This document shows positions 1-6,037 of a stretch of DNA of 13,511 nucleotides, piece after piece (positions within the stretch are counted from its first letter, which is position 1; every line of letters begins with the position of its first letter). The position numbers and the translations under genes are program-made. The stretch comes from Cyanobium sp. (GTDB lineage: Bacteria; Cyanobacteriota; Cyanobacteriia; PCC-6307; Cyanobiaceae). The notes beneath the pieces were generated by a model. It saw only the letters and a list, made by a program, of their open reading frames with translations, was not told where the DNA came from and made no database searches. The stretch spans positions 1-13,511 of the forward strand of contig BJHC01000012.1 in assembly GCA_014191535.1 (NCBI GenBank), written 5' to 3'.

Positions 1-740
1 CCAAGCTGCCGACGATGAATTCCTTCTGCTACCGAGGCCGTTGCTACGGCGACCACGGCAGCTTCGGCGCCATCGGTTTCCCCATGGCCCTGGCGGTGAG
101 CAGCAACAGCTTCTACTACCAGGTGGGCCTGAAGGTGGGACCCCAGGAGCTGTTCAAGGCGGCCCGCCGCATGGGCTACGGCCACCTCACCGGCATCGAG
201 CTGAAGGATGAGGACGGCGCCGGCCTGCTGGGGGATGAGGCCTGGAAACAGAAGGTGTACGGCGAGCCCTGGACCTCTGTGGACACCATCAGCTCGGCCA
301 TCGGCCAGGGGCCAGTGCTGGTGACGCCGTTGCAGATGGCGCGCCTCTACGCCGCCGTGTCCAACGGGGGCTGGCTGGTGACGCCCCATGTGGTGGAACG
401 CCCTGTGGAGCGCCGCTGGATTGGCCTGAAGGCCGCCACCCTGCGGGCCCTGCGCCAGGGGCTGCGCATGGTGGTGACTCAAGGCACCGCCACGATCCTC
501 AACGACCCCACCCTGCCCCCCGTGGCGGGCAAAACTGGCACCGGTGAGGATCCCCCCCGGCCTGACCACGCCTGGTTTGGGGGCTATGCCCCTGCCGGCA
601 AGCCCACCCTGGTGATCGTGGCCTTTGGTGAAAACAGCGGTGGCTACGGCGGCACCGTGGCCGCACCGATGGTGAAAGCCCTGATGACCACCTGGTTCCG
701 GGGCGTTAGCCCATCAGGGCGGGCTGTCGCTCCGCGCTGA
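1..740 (+). CDS. mrdA: Penicillin-binding protein 2, C-terminal part (5' end outside the window)
   Basis: This is the transpeptidase half of a class B penicillin-binding protein that cross-links peptidoglycan during side-wall elongation, acting on the outer face of the cytoplasmic membrane. The reading frame is open from the left edge (codon AAG at position 3), so the ATG at 15 is probably internal and the active-site SxxK serine lies upstream of the window. Two of the three class motifs are visible: SxN as SSN at bases 99-107, followed by SFYYQVG as in PBP2 proteins, and KTGTG at 531-545. The segment between them (GQGPVLVTPLQMARLYAAVSN) is the usual PBP2 region. After KTG comes AWFGGYAP and a short hydrophilic tail. 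The stop (TGA, 738-740) lies 35 bases inside the convergent sqdX gene. The family call is secure; PBP2 rather than another class B PBP is an inference from the motif context. Confidence 0.88.
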   Translation, partial: KLPTMNSFCYRGRCYGDHGSFGAIGFPMALAVSSNSFYYQVGLKVGPQELFKAARRMGYGHLTGIELKDEDGAGLLGDEAWKQKVYGEPWTSVDTISSAIGQGPVLVTPLQMARLYAAVSNGGWLVTPHVVERPVERRWIGLKAATLRALRQGLRMVVTQGTATILNDPTLPPVAGKTGTGEDPPRPDHAWFGGYAPAGKPTLVIVAFGENSGGYGGTVAAPMVKALMTTWFRGVSPSGRAVAPR

Positions 741-1857
741 GCACCTCGCGGTAATAGCCGCGCAGCTGTTCAGTGGCACCGGCCCAGCCCCAGCGTTCCG
801 CTTCCTGACGGGCGTTGCGGCGCAACTGCTGCCGCTGGCTGGGGTCGCCCAGGAGCCGCAGGGTGGCGGCCGTCAGGCTGCCGGCGCCGCCGTCGGGGCC
901 CTCAGGGTCGTACAGACAGCCATTTTCCCCATCACTGACGATGTCGGGGATGCCGCCGCGGTTGGCACCCACCACCGGACAGCCGGCGGCCATGGCTTCC
1001 AGCAGCACCAGCCCCAGGGTCTCGGTGCTGCTCGGGAACAGGAAGGCATCGGCACTGGCGTAGGCGCTGGCCAATGCGTCGCCCGCCAGGTAGCCCACAA
1101 AATGGGCGGCACTCCCGGCGAACAGGGTTTCCAGTTGCTGGCGGTAGGGGCCATCCCCCACCAGGGCGAGCCGGGCATCCGGCAGGGCATCCAGCACGGG
1201 ACGGATGCGTTCAATCTGTTTTTCAGCCGAGAGGCGGCCGATGTAGAGCAGCAGTTGGCCGGTGTCGCTGCGGCCCCCCAGCAGCCGATCGCGCATGGCC
1301 TGGCTGCGCAGCTCCGGCCGGAAGAGGTCGGTGTCCACGCCCCGCTGCCAGAGGGCGGTGTGCTGGATGCCCTTCTCGCTGAGCTCCGCCACCATCGCCG
1401 TGGAGGTGCAGAGGTTGAGTTGGGCTTGGTTGTGGGCCGCCTTGAGCAGTTCCCACAGCACCGGCTCCAGCATCCCGAGGCCGTAGTGCTCCAGGTATTT
1501 GGGCAGGTGGGTGTGGTAGCTGGCCACCAGGGGGTAGCCCTTGGTCTTCGCCAGCCAGATGCCCCCCAACCCCAGCACCGCCGGGTTCACCACATGCACC
1601 AGATCGGGCTGGAAGCTGTCGAGCGCGTCCGACACCATCGGCCGCGGCAGGGCCAGTTTGAGTTCGGGGTAGAGGGGCAGCGGCATGGCCGGCACCCCCA
1701 CCACCCGGGCCCCCATGTAGCTGTCCGGTGCCCCCTCCGGGCAGAAGATCAGCACCTCGTCGCCAGCCGCCACCAGGTGCTGCACCGTCTTGGTGAGCCG
1801 GGTGACGATGCCGTCCACCTTGGGCAGGAAGGTTTCCGTGAAGAGCGCGATCTTCAC
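706..1857 (-). CDS. sqdX: SqdX, sulfoquinovosyltransferase (sulfolipid synthase, GT4 family)
   Basis: SqdX moves sulfoquinovose from UDP-sulfoquinovose to diacylglycerol, the last step in making the thylakoid sulfolipid SQDG. The 383-residue product has the GT-B architecture of GT4. The N-terminal half opens with KIALFTETFLPKVDGI and contains SYHTHLPKYLEHYG near residues 113-126. The donor-binding half has IGRLSAEKQ at 206-214 and the EX7E pair at E279 and E287 (STETLGLVLLEAMAAG), then GGIPDIV. The start is GTG at 1857-1855. It gives the expected N-terminus, with no residues missing or added, and a GGAG lies about 11 bases upstream. The gene follows sqdB after a 34-base gap, so the two are almost certainly one transcript. 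Its TAA (706-708) lies inside the 3' end of the PBP2 gene on the other strand. Confidence 0.93.
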   Translation of the reverse strand: MKIALFTETFLPKVDGIVTRLTKTVQHLVAAGDEVLIFCPEGAPDSYMGARVVGVPAMPLPLYPELKLALPRPMVSDALDSFQPDLVHVVNPAVLGLGGIWLAKTKGYPLVASYHTHLPKYLEHYGLGMLEPVLWELLKAAHNQAQLNLCTSTAMVAELSEKGIQHTALWQRGVDTDLFRPELRSQAMRDRLLGGRSDTGQLLLYIGRLSAEKQIERIRPVLDALPDARLALVGDGPYRQQLETLFAGSAAHFVGYLAGDALASAYASADAFLFPSSTETLGLVLLEAMAAGCPVVGANRGGIPDIVSDGENGCLYDPEGPDGGAGSLTAATLRLLGDPSQRQQLRRNARQEAERWGWAGATEQLRGYYREVLSAERQPALMG

Positions 1858-1891
1858 GGTGCCAGGGGCTCCGTCAGCATCGGCTGCGCGC

Positions 1892-3085
1892 TCAGGCGGC
1901 GTTGATGGCCTGGGCCTGGTTGCGGGTCCAGGCGGAGATGCAGGGGATGCGGCTGCGGTCGCAGCGGTCGGCGTAACGGCCGGCGATCTCCACCACTTCC
2001 TTCAAGAGGCCGTCATCGAGGGTGGTGGGGTTGAGCCCCAGTTCGATGAAGCAACGGTTGTCGACGATCAGGTCGTTTTCGACCGCTTCGTTGCGGGGGT
2101 TGGGGAGGTAGTTGATCTCCGCACCGGTGAGGGCGGCCACCTTCTTGGCCAGTTCGCCCACCTGGTGGCTTTCGGTCATCTGGTTGAAGATCATCACCCG
2201 CTCGCCCTTGGTGGGGGGGTTCTCCAGGGCCAGCTGCACGCAGCGCACCGAATCGCGGATGTGGATGAAGGCGCGGGTCTGACCACCGGTGCCGTGCACC
2301 GTGAGCGGGTAGCCGATGGCCGCCTGCATCAGGAAGCGGTTGAGCACCGTGCCGTAGTCACCGTCGTAGTCGAAGCGGTTGGTGAGGCGCGGGTCGCGGT
2401 CGGTGGCCTCGGTGTTGGTGCCCCAGACGATGCCCTGGTGCAGGTCGGTGATGCGGACCTGGTCGTTCTTGTTGTAGTAGAGGAAGAGCAGCTGATCCAG
2501 CGTCTTGGTCATGTGATAGACGCTGCCGGGGCTGGCCGGGTGCAGGATCTCCTCTTCAAAGCGGGAGCCATCCGGCTGGGGCACCTCCACCTTGAGGTAG
2601 CCCTCGGGGATGGTGGCGCCCCGGTGGGAGCCGTAGCCGTAGACCCCCATGGTGCCCAGGTGCACCACATGGATGTCGAGGCCGCTTTCCACGATGGCGG
2701 CCAGCAGGTTGTGGGTGCCGTTGACGTTGTTATCAACGGTGTAGCGCTTGGTGGCGCTGCTCTTCATCGAATAGGGGGCGGCCCGCTGTTCGGCGAAGTG
2801 CACCACCGCGTCCGGGCGCTCCTCGATCAGCAGATCCAGCAGCCGCTGGTATTCGTGGGCGATGTCCATGGCCACGAAGCGCATGGGCTTTCCCCCCACC
2901 TGCTCCCACGCCCGCAGCCGGTCGGGCATGGTGGCGATCGGGGTCAGGGAGTCCACCGCCAGATCCACGTCGATCTTGCGGCGGCTGAGGTTGTCGACAA
3001 TCAGCACATCGTGGCCCTGGTCGGCCAGGTTCACGGCGCAGGGCCAGCCGCAGAAGCCGTCACCACCGAGAACGAAAACCTTCAC
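1892..3085 (-). CDS. sqdB: SqdB, UDP-sulfoquinovose synthase
   Basis: SqdB converts UDP-glucose and sulfite to UDP-sulfoquinovose, the head-group donor for SQDG. It belongs to the NAD-dependent extended short-chain dehydrogenase/reductase family. The N-terminus carries the Rossmann motif GGDGFCGWP at residues 7-15, followed by DNLSRRKIDVDL. The catalytic threonine is T145 in HLGTMGVYG, and the YxxxK pair is Y190 and K194 (YHMTK). I chose GTG at 3085-3083 as the start. It gives the family's usual beginning (M/V-KVFVLGG), and AGGAG sits seven bases upstream. The longer reading from the ATG at 3121 would add 12 residues that do not look like SqdB and would bury that ribosome-binding site. The product is 397 residues. 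sqdX follows at once, and a 67-base gap separates it from the upstream small gene. Confidence 0.95.
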   Translation of the reverse strand: MKVFVLGGDGFCGWPCAVNLADQGHDVLIVDNLSRRKIDVDLAVDSLTPIATMPDRLRAWEQVGGKPMRFVAMDIAHEYQRLLDLLIEERPDAVVHFAEQRAAPYSMKSSATKRYTVDNNVNGTHNLLAAIVESGLDIHVVHLGTMGVYGYGSHRGATIPEGYLKVEVPQPDGSRFEEEILHPASPGSVYHMTKTLDQLLFLYYNKNDQVRITDLHQGIVWGTNTEATDRDPRLTNRFDYDGDYGTVLNRFLMQAAIGYPLTVHGTGGQTRAFIHIRDSVRCVQLALENPPTKGERVMIFNQMTESHQVGELAKKVAALTGAEINYLPNPRNEAVENDLIVDNRCFIELGLNPTTLDDGLLKEVVEIAGRYADRCDRSRIPCISAWTRNQAQAINAA

Positions 3086-3152
3086 CGCTGGACTCCTGCT
3101 TGGCGAGTGTCTGACGAGCATTCGCTCCGTCAGGGCAAGCTACTACAGGGAT

Positions 3153-3320
3153 TCAGCTAATTCCCGCCGCCACCGCCACCAGCAGCAGCACCAGCACGGC
3201 ACCCCCGATCAGCAGCACTTTGCTGCCGCCGGCACGCACCTCATCGGCCTCCATCACCTGCATGCGGGGCTCCCTGGCGAAGGCGTTCAGCCTGCCGCCG
3301 TCCTCTTCGGTGACCTGCAT
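3153..3320 (-). CDS. psb34: Psb34-like small membrane protein (ssl1498 family)
   Basis: This is a 55-residue protein. A short soluble N-terminus carries TEEDGGRLNAFAREP at residues 4-18. A linker follows, then one hydrophobic segment from about residue 35 to the C-terminus (VLLIGGAVLVLLLVAVAAGIS). The EEGGRLN-FA-EP signature and single C-terminal helix match the ssl1498 light-harvesting-like family, whose Synechocystis member Psb34 binds a photosystem II assembly intermediate. The start is the ATG at 3320-3318. The frame stays open for several codons upstream without a better start, and no clear ribosome-binding site is visible. It lies between thiG and sqdB on the same strand, with gaps of 69 and 67 bases, so it may have its own promoter. 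The family match is from memory of the motif, and the function in this organism is inferred. Confidence 0.75.
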   Translation of the reverse strand: MQVTEEDGGRLNAFAREPRMQVMEADEVRAGGSKVLLIGGAVLVLLLVAVAAGIS

Positions 3321-3353
3321 GGCACGGGCATGTGGTTGGAGCGACCGTAGGCA

Positions 3354-3387
3354 CTTCCGCCGGGTCTGCCCGCAGCCCGTGCGGAAG
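3354..3387. terminator. Inverted repeat between thiG and the psb34-like gene
   Basis: The arms CTTCCGC (3354-3360) and GCGGAAG (3381-3387) are perfect complements separated by 20 bases. The loop itself contains a small CGGG/CCCG pair. The element lies just downstream of the thiG stop on the minus strand and upstream of the small gene. No T-run follows, so it is at best a weak or non-canonical terminator, or an mRNA-stabilising hairpin. Confidence 0.3.
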
Positions 3388-3389
3388 CG

Positions 3390-4229
3390 TTACGAGCCGA
3401 CGCGCCCTTGCAGCGGTGAGCTGGCGCTGGCCTCGGCGCGGATCGGTAGCCGGCCCGCCTGACGGGCGCATCGGCCCGCTTCGCAGGCCATGGCCATGGC
3501 CCGGGCCATGGCCGGGGGATCCCCCGCCAGGGCGATGGCGCTGTTGATCAGCAGCGCATCGGCCCCCATCTCCATGGCCTGGGCCGCTTCGCTGGGCACG
3601 CCGATGCCCGCATCCACCACCACCGGAACGGTGGCGTTCTCGATGATCAGGGCGATGTTGGCCGCGTTGCGGATCCCCTGCCCAGAACCGATCGGTGACC
3701 CCAGGGGCATCACCGTGGCGCAGCCCACCTGCTCCAGCCGACGGGCCAGCAGCGGGTCGGCATTGATGTAGGGCAGCACGGTGAAGCCCTCCTTCACCAG
3801 CTGTTCTGCCGCTTCGAGGGTGCCGATCGGATCCGGCAGCAGGTGCTTGGGGTCGGGAATCACCTCCAGTTTCACGAAGGTGTTGTCCTCCTGGCCTGCC
3901 AGCTTGGCCAGCTCCCGTCCGAGCCGTGCCACGCGCACGGCCTCCTCCGCCGTCGCGCAGCCGGCGGTGTTGGGCAGCATCCAGATGCGGCTCCAGTCGA
4001 TCGCTTCCATCAGACCCTCATGGCCGGCGGCCTGGGTCTGAACGCGGCGCACCGCCACGGTGACGATCTCGCAGCCGCTGCTCTCCAGGCTCGCCTGCAT
4101 GGCCTGCAGGCTCGGATACTTGCCTGTGCCGGTCATCAGCCGGCTGCGGAAGCTCCGCCCACCAATCACCAGGGCATCGCTCACCGGGGGGGCAGTCGCT
4201 GGGGCGGTCACGGCGGATGGGTCGGCCAT
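3390..4229 (-). CDS. thiG: ThiG, thiazole synthase
   Basis: ThiG makes the thiazole phosphate of thiamine from 1-deoxyxylulose 5-phosphate, dehydroglycine and the ThiS thiocarboxylate. It is a TIM-barrel enzyme of 279 residues here, slightly longer than usual because of N- and C-terminal tails. The core starts at about residue 19 ([20 protein letters not shown]). The Schiff-base lysine is K120 in FVKLEVIPD. Phosphate-binding and barrel motifs follow: [15 protein letters not shown] at about 174-188, VVVDAGIG at 203-210, and [12 protein letters not shown] at about 222-233. The start ATG (4229-4227) gives a low-complexity leader of about 16 residues rich in Ala, Pro and Thr; a later start is possible. 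No thiS or thiE is visible beside it. A perfect 22-base palindrome lies within the 3' part of the gene. Confidence 0.95.
   Translation of the reverse strand: MADPSAVTAPATAPPVSDALVIGGRSFRSRLMTGTGKYPSLQAMQASLESSGCEIVTVAVRRVQTQAAGHEGLMEAIDWSRIWMLPNTAGCATAEEAVRVARLGRELAKLAGQEDNTFVKLEVIPDPKHLLPDPIGTLEAAEQLVKEGFTVLPYINADPLLARRLEQVGCATVMPLGSPIGSGQGIRNAANIALIIENATVPVVVDAGIGVPSEAAQAMEMGADALLINSAIALAGDPPAMARAMAMACEAGRCARQAGRLPIRAEASASSPLQGRVGS
3492..3513. repeat. 22-base perfect palindrome inside thiG
   Basis: The half-site GGCCATGGCCC is followed directly by its exact reverse complement, with no loop, making a 22-base perfect palindrome centred between 3502 and 3503. A further overlapping GGCCATGGCC begins at 3486, so this decamer occurs three times in 28 bases. 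On the coding strand it encodes the alternating Ala/Met stretch [13 protein letters not shown] near the C-terminus of ThiG. It is probably a by-product of the Met-Ala repeat and the GC-rich codon choice, but it could form a cruciform or an mRNA hairpin. Confidence 0.8.
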
Positions 4230-4306
4230 GCAGCGAAGGTACTGCGCGGGCCAGGCGGGCGCTGGGCACCCCCTTTAACCTGGCCCCACCGCCGTTGAAC
4301 CCCGCT

Positions 4307-4789
4307 GTGATCCCGCTGCTCTTGGCCGCCACCCCCCTGATGGTGGAAGGGGCATCCCCGCTGGGTCAGCCGATGCAGGTGCAGACCTTTGATCCGGTGG
4401 CCCGGGCGGCGGTGATGGCCCAGCAGCTGCCCCGCCAATGGAGCGGCTCCTATGCGGGGTTTGCCGGCGGCGGTTCGTTCCCCGTGCAGCTGCGGCTCAG
4501 CTCCGTCACCGCCATGGGGCAGATGGTGGATGTGCGGGGAGAGATGACCGTGGGCGGCACCAAGCTGCCCGTGCAGGGCAACCTCAACGCCAACTCAGAC
4601 CAGCTGATCCTGCTGTTGTTGGGCGACGTGGCCCCCGCTGGATTGGAAAACGGTGGCCGTTTCGTGGGTCTGCAGGGGTTCAGCCTGGCGGGTTGGGTGG
4701 CGCCGCGCCAGACCAATCCCGGCGGCACCCTGGTGATGAATCCGGTGGTGGCCAGTGGCAAGGCCCTGCCTGTGCGCGGGCTCTGGTGA
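4307..4789 (+). CDS. Unrecognised, probably exported conserved-looking protein
   Basis: I do not recognise this family. The likely product is about 160 residues. It begins with a short hydrophobic stretch (IPLLLAATPLMV) that could be a signal peptide, and the remainder lacks long hydrophobic helices. The body looks beta-rich with many Gly, Val and Leu: PRQWSGSYAGF, then LRLSSVTAMGQMVDVRGEMT, then KLPVQGNLNANSDQLILLLLGD, then GRFVGLQGFSLAGWVAPRQT. There is no obvious catalytic motif and no cysteine. The start is uncertain. The in-frame ATG at 4217 would overlap the divergent thiG start codon, so I prefer GTG at 4307 or TTG at 4295, which put the hydrophobic stretch at the N-terminus. The 77 bases between it and thiG presumably hold promoters for both, but I see no clear motif. 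A strong hairpin follows the stop. Confidence 0.7.
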   Translation: MIPLLLAATPLMVEGASPLGQPMQVQTFDPVARAAVMAQQLPRQWSGSYAGFAGGGSFPVQLRLSSVTAMGQMVDVRGEMTVGGTKLPVQGNLNANSDQLILLLLGDVAPAGLENGGRFVGLQGFSLAGWVAPRQTNPGGTLVMNPVVASGKALPVRGLW

Positions 4790-4810
4790 GCCTGAGGTGA
4801 CGCCTCAGGC
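4790..4810. terminator. Perfect 8-bp hairpin between convergent genes
   Basis: GCCTGAGG (4790-4797) and CCTCAGGC (4803-4810) form a perfect eight-base stem around the loop TGACG. It starts on the base after the upstream gene's TGA (4787-4789) and takes in the TGA of the convergent TPR gene (4805-4807). Its position between two convergent genes suggests a shared bidirectional terminator. There is no T-run on either side, as is common in GC-rich cyanobacteria. Confidence 0.55.
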
Positions 4811-5326
4811 GGCGGTGCGCTCCAGCCGCTTGAGCCGTTTGCGGGCAGTGCGGTTGTTGCCGTCCAGCTCCAGCACCTGTTGGTAGGTGGCCATGGCCTC
4901 CTCGGGTTTCTGCTGTTTCTCGAGGGCGTAGGCCAGGTTGTTGAGGGCCACCGGGTAGTCCGCCTTGGCCTTGAGGGCGGCGCGGTAGTGCTTGATGGCC
5001 GCGTTGTAGTTGTTCTGAGCCGCCAGGGCGAAGCCGAGGGCGTTTTCAATCAGGGCCTGGGCTTCCGGCGGTTCAGCCGCAGCGGATTTGCTGGCCCGCT
5101 TGAGGCTGTCCACGGCCTGGCCATAGAGCCGCTTGCGCAGCTGCACGGAGGCCAGTTCGTAAAGGTCGGCGGCGGATTGTTCGCTCTGCTTGGCCTGGGC
5201 TTCGAGCCGTGCCAGGGCGGATTCGTCGCGCCGAACCCGCAGGATTTGGCGGCCCACCAGCACGGCGGCAGCGCCCAACAACACCAGCAGGCCAATCAGA
5301 TAGGCCTGCGGAAGCGAGAGATCCAT
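4805..5326 (-). CDS. Ycf37-like membrane-anchored TPR protein
   Basis: This 173-residue protein has one N-terminal transmembrane helix (about residues 9-25), then a basic, charged coiled segment and three tetratricopeptide repeats at about 52-85, 91-122 and 125-157. The best-formed repeats read ALGFALAAQNNYNAAIKHYR and ALNNLAYALEKQQKPEEAM. Length, membrane anchor and repeat arrangement match Ycf37, a cyanobacterial and plastid protein needed for stable photosystem I assembly. TPR proteins are easily confused with one another, so I give the name as a likeness and leave the symbol blank. It starts with ATG at 5326-5324, 27 bases downstream of the rplT stop, so it is probably co-transcribed with rpmI and rplT. 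The C-terminus is strongly basic (RKRLKRLER). Confidence 0.8.
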   Translation of the reverse strand: MDLSLPQAYLIGLLVLLGAAAVLVGRQILRVRRDESALARLEAQAKQSEQSAADLYELASVQLRKRLYGQAVDSLKRASKSAAAEPPEAQALIENALGFALAAQNNYNAAIKHYRAALKAKADYPVALNNLAYALEKQQKPEEAMATYQQVLELDGNNRTARKRLKRLERTAA

Positions 5327-5353
5327 CGGCCTGCCGGGTGTTGAAGGATGTGG

Positions 5354-5701
5354 TCAGGCCTTGGCGGCACCCACCACGGTGGTGAAGCTGGCGGGGTCGG
5401 CAACGGCGAGCTGGGCCAGCATCTTGCGGTTCAGCTGCACGTCGGCCTTCTTGAGGCCACCCATCAGACGGCTGTAGCTCAGGCCGTTGAGGCGAGCGGC
5501 AGCGTTGATGCGGGCAATCCAGAGGCGACGGAAGTCGCGCTTGCGGCGACGGCGATCGCGGTAGGCGTTGCAGAGCGCCTTCATCACCCGCTGGTTGGCG
5601 GTGCGGAACAGCGAGCCGTTACCGCCGCGGAAGCCGCGCGCCAGGCGAAGGATCTTGTTGCGGCGTTTGCGGGCGACGTTGCCCCTCTTGACGCGGGCCA
5701 T
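5354..5701 (-). CDS. rplT: 50S ribosomal protein L20
   Basis: L20 binds 23S rRNA early in large-subunit assembly. The 115-residue product starts with [19 protein letters not shown] and has the family's basic N-terminal extension. It continues with [23 protein letters not shown] and [13 protein letters not shown], which are strongly conserved in L20. Length is normal. It starts with ATG at 5701-5699, 47 bases after rpmI. In several bacteria L20 represses its own operon by binding the mRNA leader; nothing in this short gap lets me confirm that here. The HIP1 octamer GCGATCGC occurs in the gene at 5552-5559. Confidence 0.98.
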   Translation of the reverse strand: MARVKRGNVARKRRNKILRLARGFRGGNGSLFRTANQRVMKALCNAYRDRRRRKRDFRRLWIARINAAARLNGLSYSRLMGGLKKADVQLNRKMLAQLAVADPASFTTVVGAAKA

Positions 5702-5748
5702 GGGTGGTTCTCAGGGATTTTGTTGAAACAGCGCTGCAGCCGGACGTA

Positions 5749-5946
5749 TCAGCTGTAGGGGAGCATCGCGCGCACGTTGTCTTCGTCTCGCTCATCCACC
5801 ACAGCCATGGTGCCGAGGAAACGCTTGCGCTTGGGGCTCTTGTGGTCGAGCAGGTGATTGCGGAAGGCGTGGCGACGCATGAACTTTCCGCTGCCGGTTG
5901 CCTTGAACCGCTTGGCGGCTGCTTTGCGGGTCTTGAGCTTCGGCAT
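5749..5946 (-). CDS. rpmI: 50S ribosomal protein L35
   Basis: L35 is a small basic protein of the large ribosomal subunit. The 65-residue product begins [20 protein letters not shown] and continues [22 protein letters not shown], the standard L35 pattern. I use the ATG at 5946-5944. The frame stays open upstream to 6039, but the extra residues are not part of L35. It is the first gene of the rpmI-rplT-TPR unit. infC, which heads this operon in many bacteria, is not directly upstream; the next gene is divergent. Confidence 0.97.
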   Translation of the reverse strand: MPKLKTRKAAAKRFKATGSGKFMRRHAFRNHLLDHKSPKRKRFLGTMAVVDERDEDNVRAMLPYS

Positions 5947-6037
5947 GTCTACGGGCTCGTGCACAAACGATGAGGGTACGCCCTCGAAGTCCCTTCCGCC
6001 AACTCCCCCTAGGGTCAGGCTGCCCGCCGCCCGAACC
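5947..6037. promoter_or_regulatory. Divergent intergenic region, possible rpmI promoter
   Basis: These 91 bases separate the divergent rpmI and SpoIID-type genes and should hold both promoters. On the minus strand TTGGCG (6002-5997) and TACCCT (5978-5973) are 18 bases apart. They could act as weak -35 and -10 elements for rpmI with a leader of about 20 bases. Match quality is poor, and I see no convincing promoter for the plus-strand gene. Confidence 0.25.

Noticed and set aside
3086..3121. ATG at 3121 as the sqdB start
   Set aside because: The extra 12 residues do not resemble SqdB, and AGGAG lies seven bases before the GTG at 3085, which gives the usual N-terminus.
1790..3160. 456-codon open frame on the plus strand opposite sqdB
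   Set aside because: It is antisense to sqdB, and the product is a Val/Gly/His-rich low-complexity sequence.
5858..6037. Upstream ATG at 5858 for the SpoIID-type gene
   Set aside because: It would lie inside rpmI on the opposite strand and bury the signal peptide that begins at 6038.
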